Shown: piece by piece, positions 3,881 to 8,736 of the stretch
Position numbering within the stretch: the first letter of the stretch is position 1
Layout: each line of letters starts with the position of its first letter
Assembly (NCBI GenBank): GCA_020430005.1
Contig: JAGQKQ010000070.1
Location: 1-8,736, forward strand
Direction of reading: 5' to 3'
Origin: Candidatus Omnitrophota bacterium
GTDB lineage: Bacteria > Omnitrophota > Gorgyraeia > Zapsychrales > Zapsychraceae
Length of the DNA stretch: 8,736 nt
Program-made: the position numbers and the translations under genes
The notes under the pieces: model-generated
The model's database searches: none
Seen by the model: the letters and a program-made list of their open reading frames with translations, nothing else
Told to the model about the DNA's origin: nothing

Positions 3881-5167
3881 ATGAGCGAGACAGAACAAAC
3901 AGAAATTAACCCGATGAATTATTTGAAAATTATTTTTCGTCGGAAAGGGTTTTTAATTATACCGGCCTTTATCGGGCTTGTGATTGGCATTTGCGCGGGA
4001 ATGATCCTGCCGAGAGAATACAGAGCATCAACCGTTATGTTGATTGAAGAAGGACGAACAGACAACCCGCTTTTCGGAAATCTGGCGGTCGCAACCACGG
4101 TTAGACAAAGGTTGTCCACCGTTAGAGAATCCATGCTGGGCTGGAATAGTATGCTGGAACTTATCCGCCGTTTGGGTATGGATAAAGACATTAAAACACC
4201 GAAACAGATGGAATCTTTAATTCTGAAGATCAGAAATGACGTCGATATCCGGATGCGTGGTAACAACATTATTCAGATGGGATATCTTGGTACAGAAAGA
4301 GAACAAACCTACCAGATTGTCAAAAATCTCGCCGAAATCTTTATCGACCGTAACATTGAAGTGCAGAATCAGGAAACAGCGGATGCGATCAGCTTCATCG
4401 AAGACCAGCTGCAGGTTTACCGCGGTAAAATTAAATCCGCGGAAATTGCGAAATTAAAAGATGAATTAAAAACATTACAGATCGATTCAACTGATCTTCA
4501 CCCCCGGGTCAAACAATTAAAAGAATTAATCCGCGTCAGAGAAGACGAACTCCGCGCGGAAAACCTGGAGTATGTTGAAGATATTAATTTAGACACAGAA
4601 TCCAACAACACAATTATTCAGGAAATCCGCCGGGCCTTGGAATCGGTGGAAGGTAGTTCAAAAACCATTCAGGCGAGTAATCAGGACGAAAGCTTCTATA
4701 AAATGATGCTGCTTGATAAGCTGGACACAGTTATGGCCCGCGACGCGAGTGTAAATGACAAAATTTATAATATGTTACTTTCCCGTCTGGAAACCGCCAA
4801 AATCACACAGCGCTTACAGGCATCCAAAGAAGGGGCAAAATATACTATTCTTGATCCGCCGCGCTTACCGTTAGCCCCGGTCAAACCGGATAAACTTTTA
4901 GTTGCCCTTGCCGGATTAGCGGCCGGGTTAGGTTTAGGTCTGGCGTTGGTTTTTTCGATGGAGTTTCTGGACAAGTCGTTTATCGATGTGGAAGAAGCCA
5001 AAGGATATTTAGGAAAGCCGCTTTTAGGCGCGATTTCAAAAATTAATGTACAGGAAAATATCCGCGCGCAACGAGAGCGGGCGATATGGCTGTATACCGT
5101 GATTTTTATTATCGGAGTGATTACGATTATTATTACCAAGACCGTTGCGAATTTTATAGGGATATAA
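3881..5167 (+). CDS. Wzz-type polysaccharide chain-length determinant
   Basis: A 428-residue inner-membrane co-polymerase. A Wzz domain begins with NPMNYLKIIFRRKG and the first transmembrane helix (about 24-43). A large periplasmic part with coiled-coil-rich sequence (about 165-270) follows, then a GNVR-like stretch ending in the proline-rich DPPRLPLAPVKPDK, and the second transmembrane helix (about 339-360). The following segment DKSFIDVEEAKGYLGKPLLG is the usual cytoplasmic linker of BY-kinase activators. It is followed by a third hydrophobic helix (about 402-424, IWLYTVIFIIGVITIIIT). There is no fused kinase; the CpsD-type kinase is encoded separately at 6150. The length and third helix resemble chain-length proteins of exosortase A loci. 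The Shine-Dalgarno AGAGG is 5 nt from the ATG and lies at the end of the upstream repeat. The ATPase gene follows after 14 nt. Confidence 0.93.
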   Translation: MSETEQTEINPMNYLKIIFRRKGFLIIPAFIGLVIGICAGMILPREYRASTVMLIEEGRTDNPLFGNLAVATTVRQRLSTVRESMLGWNSMLELIRRLGMDKDIKTPKQMESLILKIRNDVDIRMRGNNIIQMGYLGTEREQTYQIVKNLAEIFIDRNIEVQNQETADAISFIEDQLQVYRGKIKSAEIAKLKDELKTLQIDSTDLHPRVKQLKELIRVREDELRAENLEYVEDINLDTESNNTIIQEIRRALESVEGSSKTIQASNQDESFYKMMLLDKLDTVMARDASVNDKIYNMLLSRLETAKITQRLQASKEGAKYTILDPPRLPLAPVKPDKLLVALAGLAAGLGLGLALVFSMEFLDKSFIDVEEAKGYLGKPLLGAISKINVQENIRAQRERAIWLYTVIFIIGVITIIITKTVANFIGI

Positions 5168-5181
5168 GCTGAGGATAATTT

Positions 5182-6036
5182 ATGTATTTCGATTTTTTTG
5201 GATTTAAAGAGTCACCATTTAACTTAACGCCGAACTCAAAGTTTTTCTTTTCGAGTAATAAGCACACTGAGGCGTTGAGCACTCTACTTTACGCGATTCA
5301 GGAACGTAAAGGGTTTGTGGTTGTAACCGGTGAAATCGGGTCGGGAAAGACAACTGTCTGCCGCACACTGTTAAATAAGCTGGATAAAACAACCCAGGTG
5401 GCCCTTATCACAAACACACATATCAGCGGAAAAGATTTGCTTATATCCGTTCTGGAAGATTTGGAAGTGGAATACAAAGCCGGATCAAAGGCAAAACTAT
5501 TATCACAGTTAAATGACTATCTGATAGCACAATTGCGGTTGGATAATAACGTGGTCTTAATTGTGGATGAAGCTCAGAACCTGAAGCCTTCCACGCTGGA
5601 AGAAATCAGAATGCTTTCCAATCTGGAAACCGAAAACGAAAAGCTGATCCAAATTTTATTTTTGGGACAGCCGGAACTAAAAAAGAAACTGTCTTTATCC
5701 AGGCTGGAGCAGTTGCGTCAGCGGATTGCGGTTTTCTTCCACCTAACCCCACTGACGTATGAGGAAACAATGGACTACATTCGTCACCGTCTGAAGGTTG
5801 CCAGTGACAGTGATCGGGAATTTTTTACCCAGGAAGGGCTGGACCGCATTTATCAATTTACGAATGGGGTTCCGCGGATGGTTAATCAGATTTGCGACAG
5901 TGCTTTACTAACGGGTTATATTAATGAAAAGAATGTCGTTGATATTGATATAGTGAATGAAGCTATTGCCGATTCACCGATGATGCTTCTTCAAGATGAG
6001 GGAAATGTTGGAGGAATACAGTCGAGGTTCAATTGA
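5182..6036 (+). CDS. ExeA/GspA-type AAA ATPase of the EPS locus
   Basis: A 284-residue AAA ATPase. The N-terminus MYFDFFGFKESPFNLTPNSK is typical of the ExeA/MshM family. Walker A is GEIGSGKT (50-57), Walker B is VVLIVDEAQ (124-132), LGQPEL (161-166) and QLRQRI (178-182) are the conserved sensor/arginine segments, and NGVPR (228-232) is the sensor-2 region. ExeA works with ExeB in type II secretion, but a close subfamily without the C-terminal peptidoglycan-binding domain accompanies exosortase A EPS loci, and this protein's size and neighbours fit that subfamily. It has no transmembrane segment and is presumably cytoplasmic, possibly energising or regulating assembly; its partner is not established. 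GAGG at 5171-5174 gives a good ribosome site. The stop is followed almost at once by composite repeat copy 2. Confidence 0.92.
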   Translation: MYFDFFGFKESPFNLTPNSKFFFSSNKHTEALSTLLYAIQERKGFVVVTGEIGSGKTTVCRTLLNKLDKTTQVALITNTHISGKDLLISVLEDLEVEYKAGSKAKLLSQLNDYLIAQLRLDNNVVLIVDEAQNLKPSTLEEIRMLSNLETENEKLIQILFLGQPELKKKLSLSRLEQLRQRIAVFFHLTPLTYEETMDYIRHRLKVASDSDREFFTQEGLDRIYQFTNGVPRMVNQICDSALLTGYINEKNVVDIDIVNEAIADSPMMLLQDEGNVGGIQSRFN

Positions 6037-6039
6037 CAG

Positions 6040-6149
6040 GAGCGCATGTAGCCCGGTAACCCGGAAAAATACAAACTGGGTCGCAGGGTCTCTGGGGTAC
6101 CAAATATAAAGACGTAGAACTTAGATCTTAAGAAAGAGGATAATAAAAA
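6040..6149 (+). repeat. Composite intergenic repeat, copy 2
   Basis: Starts 3 nt after the ATPase stop. It has GAGCGCATGTA, octamers GTAGCCCG and GTAACCCG (6048-6063), then GGGTCGCA, GGGTCTCT and GGGGTACC (6078-6101), the conserved ACCAAATATAAAGACGTAGA (6099-6118), and heptamers GTAGAAC, TTAGATC, TTAAGAA. It ends with AAGAAAGAGG, as copy 1 does, and so supplies the Shine-Dalgarno of the kinase gene. Most of its length can be aligned with copy 1. Confidence 0.88.
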
Positions 6150-6935
6150 ATGGGAAAGATTACTAACGCGTTAAAAAAGGCTGCGGAAGAAAGAGTTCAG
6201 AGAATCGACAAGATTTCCAAGATCAAGGAAATGGACAAGCTTGTTGTTCAGAAAATGGGCGAATCCAATGTCAGTCCTAATGTGATTACTTATTTCGATC
6301 CGAAAGCATTAATCACAGAACAGTACAAAATTCTAAGAACGAACTTTCTTTCGTTGAACAAAAATAAACCGCCGAAAACGGTGGCTATTACCAGTTCGTT
6401 GCACTCGGAAGGAAAGACAGTCACATCGTTAAACCTGGCCGTTGTACTAGCCCAATCCGTTAATAAGCCTAAGGTGTTGTTGATCGACGGGGATATGCGC
6501 CGTGGAAAAATGGGGAAATATCTGGGTGTTGACCGGACAGCCGGACTGGCCGAAGTGTTAACAGGGCAGTGCAGTATTAAAGACGCGTTATTTCAGGTGG
6601 ATATTGAAAATCTTACCTTGATGAGTTCAGGAGAATTTCCGGAGAATCCGGCAGAGTTATTGGCTTCTGACGAAATGAAGAAGCTTCTGAACAGAGTCGC
6701 CGCTGATTTTGATTTTGTGCTAATCGATACACCACCGATTATATCAGTTACAGATTCGGGAACGGTTGGCGCGATGGTAGACGGTGTGGTTATGGTTGTT
6801 CAGGCCGGACGGACACAGCGCGGTATCGTTCGCCGGGCAGAGGAGTTATTGCACCAGGCGCATTGTAATGTTGTGGGGCATGTGTTGACGAACATCGAGT
6901 ATCACTTGCCGGAGTATATTTATCGGTATTTATAA
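6150..6935 (+). CDS. CpsD/CapB-type bacterial tyrosine autokinase
   Basis: A 261-residue cytoplasmic BY-kinase that should act with the Wzz-type protein to control polymer length and export by cycles of autophosphorylation. The activator-contact motif EQYKILRTN is at 57-65, Walker A TSSLHSEGKT at 81-90, Walker A' LLIDGDMRR at 110-118 and Walker B VLIDTPP at 190-196. The C-terminal 11 residues hold four tyrosines (Tyr251, 256, 258, 260), a short form of the phosphorylated tyrosine cluster. The first 40 residues are basic and helical (KITNALKKAAEERVQRI), as in tyrosine kinases of exosortase A loci. GAGG lies about 10 nt upstream of the ATG, at the end of composite repeat copy 2, so the ribosome site is spaced rather widely. 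Confidence 0.94.
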   Translation: MGKITNALKKAAEERVQRIDKISKIKEMDKLVVQKMGESNVSPNVITYFDPKALITEQYKILRTNFLSLNKNKPPKTVAITSSLHSEGKTVTSLNLAVVLAQSVNKPKVLLIDGDMRRGKMGKYLGVDRTAGLAEVLTGQCSIKDALFQVDIENLTLMSSGEFPENPAELLASDEMKKLLNRVAADFDFVLIDTPPIISVTDSGTVGAMVDGVVMVVQAGRTQRGIVRRAEELLHQAHCNVVGHVLTNIEYHLPEYIYRYL

Positions 6936-6949
6936 AATCGTGATCTGTG

Positions 6950-6977
6950 TTCAGTATTCAGACCTCAGATAACAGAC
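6950..6977 (+). repeat. Tandem heptamer array, 4 units of TTCAGAY type
   Basis: Units TTCAGTA, TTCAGAC, CTCAGAT and AACAGAC follow one another in the 68-bp spacer between the kinase and epimerase genes. The sequence is unrelated to the GATGCTK and KTAGATC heptamers but has the same 7-bp period. The array is degenerate. Confidence 0.75.
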
Positions 6978-7003
6978 CACTTAAATTAGGAAGGAAACAT
7001 ATC

Positions 7004-7960
7004 ATGAGCAGGTTTTTAATTGCAGGGGGGGCGGGATTTATCGGCTCCAACATCACAGAGTATTTATTAAAGGAAGGACATTATGTCCGTGTTCTGGACA
7101 ATTTTTGTTCGGGAAAAGAGGAGAATTTAAATTTTACGCAGGGATTAGGCAAAGATAAGTTTGAACTCATCCGTGGAGACATCCGCGATAAGGACGTGGT
7201 TGAAAAAGCGTGTGAAGGCATTGATGCTATTTCTTTACAAGCCGCCTTACGTTCGGTTCCGAAATCCATGGAAGATCCGCAAAGCTACAATGATGTCAAT
7301 ATTAACGGAATTCTTTGCGTTTTACAGGCCGCGGCTAAACAAAAAGTAAAACGATTGGTCTTTGCGTCTTCCAGTTCCATTTATGGGGATACAGATAAAT
7401 TTCCCCAAGTGGAATCTCATTATCCATTGCTAATTTCACCGTACGCGCTAAGCAAGCTGGCTGGTGAATATTATTGCCGTATTTTTTCCGAACACTTTGG
7501 CGTAGAGACAGTCTGTTTACGTTATTTTAACGTGTTCGGTCCGAAACAGGCATTGGACGATGAGTATGCGGTTGTTGTTCCCAAGTTTATTCATTCAGTT
7601 ATGAATGATACACCACCGCCGATTTTTGGAAACGGAAAGCAGTCACGTGATTTTACGTATATCGATAACGTCGTGTCCGCGAACGTGCTGTCTATGACGG
7701 TGCCTGGTATTAAACATGAGGTGTTTAACGTGGCTAACGGTAAAGATACGACGGTCCTTGAAATCGTGGAAACGGTGAACAAGATTTTAGGAAAGAATGT
7801 CGAGCCGGACTTTTTACCGATCCGTAAAGGGGATGTATTTAAAACACACGCGGATATTTCCAAAATTTGTGACAAGATCGGATTCAAGCCGTTGGTAAAC
7901 TTTGAAGAAGGTATGGCCAGAACGGTCGAATACTTCAAAGGTGCCTTCGCGGCCAAGTAA
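7004..7960 (+). CDS. NAD-dependent UDP-sugar 4-epimerase (extended SDR)
   Basis: A 318-residue extended short-chain dehydrogenase/reductase. The nucleotide-binding loop is GGAGFIG (8-14), Asp32 follows the second strand (VLDNF), a serine-rich active-site segment lies at SSSSIYG (122-128), and the catalytic pair is Tyr147/Lys151 in YALSK. The substrate-side motifs LRYFNVFGP and GKQSRDFTYIDNV are also present. Sequence around ALRSVPKSMEDP resembles the WbpP/VipB type, which acts on UDP-GlcNAc or UDP-GalNAc; plain UDP-glucose/galactose epimerisation is equally possible and not decidable by eye. It would supply an activated sugar for the polymer. An in-frame ATG at 6947 exists, but 7004 is preferred because AGGAAGGA (6988-6995) is correctly spaced and the protein then starts just before its beta-strand. 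The next gene overlaps its stop codon. Confidence 0.93.
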   Translation: MSRFLIAGGAGFIGSNITEYLLKEGHYVRVLDNFCSGKEENLNFTQGLGKDKFELIRGDIRDKDVVEKACEGIDAISLQAALRSVPKSMEDPQSYNDVNINGILCVLQAAAKQKVKRLVFASSSSIYGDTDKFPQVESHYPLLISPYALSKLAGEYYCRIFSEHFGVETVCLRYFNVFGPKQALDDEYAVVVPKFIHSVMNDTPPPIFGNGKQSRDFTYIDNVVSANVLSMTVPGIKHEVFNVANGKDTTVLEIVETVNKILGKNVEPDFLPIRKGDVFKTHADISKICDKIGFKPLVNFEEGMARTVEYFKGAFAAK

Positions 7961-8337
7961 TGATGAAAATAGCATGGTACCGACGGCAGTCGGTCTGGGT
8001 TATTCTGAGTTTTCTTTTTATGCTCGTGATTTTTCTGCATTCCATGAAAACCGGAACAGGAGCCGGACGGCCGTCATCCATCAAACAGGTGATTTACAAC
8101 TTTGCCCACGTGCCGGCGTATATGGTATTAACCATATTGCTGTTTAATGCCATTCGCAGCCAGACATTAACGTGGGCAATTTTTGTATCGGCAGCTTACG
8201 GAGTTTTTATTGAATATGTTCAAAGTTTTAATCCGGGGCGAACAGCCTCTGTCATGGACGAGGGATTAAACGTTGTCGGGATTGTTATTGCTGTAATGTT
8301 GATTAGAAAAGGAATGTTTAATTTTACCAAGAGGTAA
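7960..8337 (+). CDS. VanZ-like membrane protein
   Basis: A 125-residue integral membrane protein with about four hydrophobic segments (roughly 11-28, 49-66, 70-88, 103-116). The signature is YGVFIEYVQSFNPGRTASVMD (80-100 region) followed by N104 and G107, plus FAHVPAY (48-54) upstream; this Glu/Gln/PGR/Asp/Asn pattern is typical of the VanZ family. VanZ itself gives low-level teicoplanin resistance, but most family members in polysaccharide loci have no known function and nothing here points to resistance. Its first ATG overlaps the epimerase stop codon by one base (TAATG), and a second ATG follows immediately. There is no clear Shine-Dalgarno, so translational coupling is likely. Confidence 0.88.
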   Translation: MMKIAWYRRQSVWVILSFLFMLVIFLHSMKTGTGAGRPSSIKQVIYNFAHVPAYMVLTILLFNAIRSQTLTWAIFVSAAYGVFIEYVQSFNPGRTASVMDEGLNVVGIVIAVMLIRKGMFNFTKR

Positions 8338-8365
8338 AGAAAGAAGGAAGATAGAAGAGAGAAGC
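8338..8365 (+). repeat. Degenerate purine heptamer array, 4 units
   Basis: AGAAAGA, AGGAAGA, TAGAAGA and GAGAAGC follow directly after the VanZ-like stop codon. The array is low complexity, so the 7-bp reading is less certain than for the other arrays. Confidence 0.5.
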
Positions 8366-8370
8366 ATTAT

Positions 8371-8439
8371 GTCATTGCGAATGAGCGGTAGCGAATGCGG
8401 CAATCTTCACTAAGATTACTTCGCTGCGCTCGTAATGAC
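8371..8439 (+). repeat. MITE-like imperfect palindrome (GTCATTGCGA...TCGTAATGAC)
   Basis: The left arm 8371-8407 begins GTCATTGCGA and ends GGCAATCTT; the right arm 8412-8439 begins AAGATTACTTCGCTGCGCTC and ends TCGTAATGAC. The arms are imperfect reverse complements with extra bases in the left arm and a 4-nt centre. From memory, repeats of the form GTCATTGCGAGCGAAGCGAAGCAATCT with its mirror are common dispersed elements in many bacterial genomes. There is no coding capacity. It could fold as a long stem-loop in the operon transcript. Confidence 0.75.
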
Positions 8440-8462
8440 ACAAAGGCGCAGGGATGACATAA

Positions 8463-8510
8463 GGGTTACAGGGTCGCTGGGTCGCAGGATCTCCGGGTCT
8501 CTGGGCAACC
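8463..8510 (+). repeat. Tandem octamer array, 6 units of GGGTCNCN
   Basis: Six consecutive 8-bp units: GGGTTACA, GGGTCGCT, GGGTCGCA, GGATCTCC, GGGTCTCT, GGGCAACC. This is the longest version of the octamer block also seen at 3799-3830 and 6078-6101, and it forms the left part of composite repeat copy 3. Confidence 0.9.
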
Positions 8511-8581
8511 AAATATAAAGACGTAGATCTTAGATTGTGGAACGTATAGTATAGATCACTTGATTTTTTAAGGAAGAGCGT
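8508..8581 (+). repeat. Composite intergenic repeat, copy 3 (right part)
   Basis: ACCAAATATAAAGACGTAGA (8508-8527) is identical to the same block of copy 2. It is followed by heptamers GTAGATC, TTAGATT, GTGGAAC, GTATAGT, ATAGATC (8523-8557), the middle ones degenerate. It then diverges into a T-run and AAGGAAGAG, the ribosome site of the next gene. Confidence 0.85.
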
Positions 8582-8736
8582 ATGAGCTTTATTTGTCTTT
8601 TATTATATATATTTTGTACGATTATCAGGCCTCAGGACTGGGTGCCCGGTTTTTTCCGTATGCCTTTAGTTAATATTTTGGCAGTCACTACAATGTTTTT
8701 TTTGGCCTTTGAACGGCTAAGTTCCAAAAAAGGTAT
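8582..8736 (+). CDS. Probable O-antigen ligase/polymerase-type membrane protein, N-terminal fragment
   Basis: Open from ATG 8582 to the end of the window (51 residues, continuing beyond). It begins with a hydrophobic helix (FICLLLYIFCTII), then RPQDWVPGFFRMPLVN, then a second helix (ILAVTTMFFLAF) and a basic loop (ERLSSKKG). The short loop RPQDWVP...PLV between the first two helices is one I associate with the N-terminus of O-antigen ligase/polymerase-like proteins in EPS and exosortase loci. That family has about 10-12 helices and polymerises or transfers glycan repeats in the periplasm. AAGGA at 8570-8574 is well placed as Shine-Dalgarno. The family call rests on only 51 residues. Confidence 0.6.
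   Translation, partial: MSFICLLLYIFCTIIRPQDWVPGFFRMPLVNILAVTTMFFLAFERLSSKKG

Noticed and set aside
4765..5139. Minus-strand open frame of 124 residues inside the chain-length gene
   Set aside because: It is an antisense shadow of the Wzz-type coding sequence, with hydrophobic stretches that mirror its helices.
6947..7003. 19-residue N-terminal extension of the epimerase
   Set aside because: It runs through the TTCAGAY heptamer array and the Shine-Dalgarno AGGAAGGA, and the SDR fold starts naturally at ATG 7004.
7591..8040. 149-residue open frame on the minus strand over the epimerase 3' end
   Set aside because: It lies opposite a well-supported epimerase with all motifs and shows no recognisable domain or ribosome site.

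Overview
This window looks like part of a chromosomal polysaccharide locus from an uncultured Gram-negative bacterium. The evidence is an outer-membrane-type polysaccharide export protein, a split Wzz/tyrosine-kinase pair, an SxtJ + DUF5989 pair, sigma-54, and spacers crowded with short-period repeats. Base composition is moderate. Candidatus Omnitrophota is my best guess, with Desulfobacterota, Nitrospirota or Elusimicrobiota possible; no rRNA or other strong taxonomic marker is present, so this is inference.

Layout. Left block (1-816, + strand): the 3' end of an SxtJ-family membrane protein gene, a spacer with two near-identical hairpins, a 52-aa DUF5989 membrane peptide, and a stand-alone cupin resembling the C-terminal domain of type II mannose-6-phosphate isomerase. 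rpoN (sigma-54) converges on it from the minus strand (830-2194). The 400-bp gene-poor stretch from 2195 to 2595 is a regulatory region. It holds a likely housekeeping promoter for rpoN, a sigma-54-like -24/-12 element over the rpoN start, a forward sigma-70-like promoter, a perfect 12-bp inverted repeat, further inverted repeats, and a forward sigma-54 promoter that fits YTGGYAYR-N4-TTGCW completely.

Right block (2596-8736, + strand): an apparent operon of a 61-aa MerR-type HTH protein, a Wza-like export protein, a Wzz-like chain-length protein, an ExeA/GspA-type AAA ATPase, a CpsD-type tyrosine kinase, an NAD-dependent UDP-sugar epimerase, a VanZ-like membrane protein, and the start of a probable O-antigen ligase/polymerase-type membrane protein. 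The export + chain length + ExeA ATPase + tyrosine kinase set is the one known from exosortase A (XrtA/PEP-CTERM) loci. No exosortase or PEP-CTERM protein is in the window, so that link is inference.

Two observations stand out. First, the EPS operon appears to be driven by a sigma-54 promoter directly divergent from rpoN itself, with a perfect palindrome about 150 bp upstream of it in the position of an enhancer site, and with a related -24/-12 sequence on the rpoN start codon that suggests autoregulation. Second, most operon spacers contain tandem 7-bp or 8-bp repeats. The sequence differs between spacers while the period is constant, and three copies of a composite element each end in or just before the Shine-Dalgarno of the next gene.
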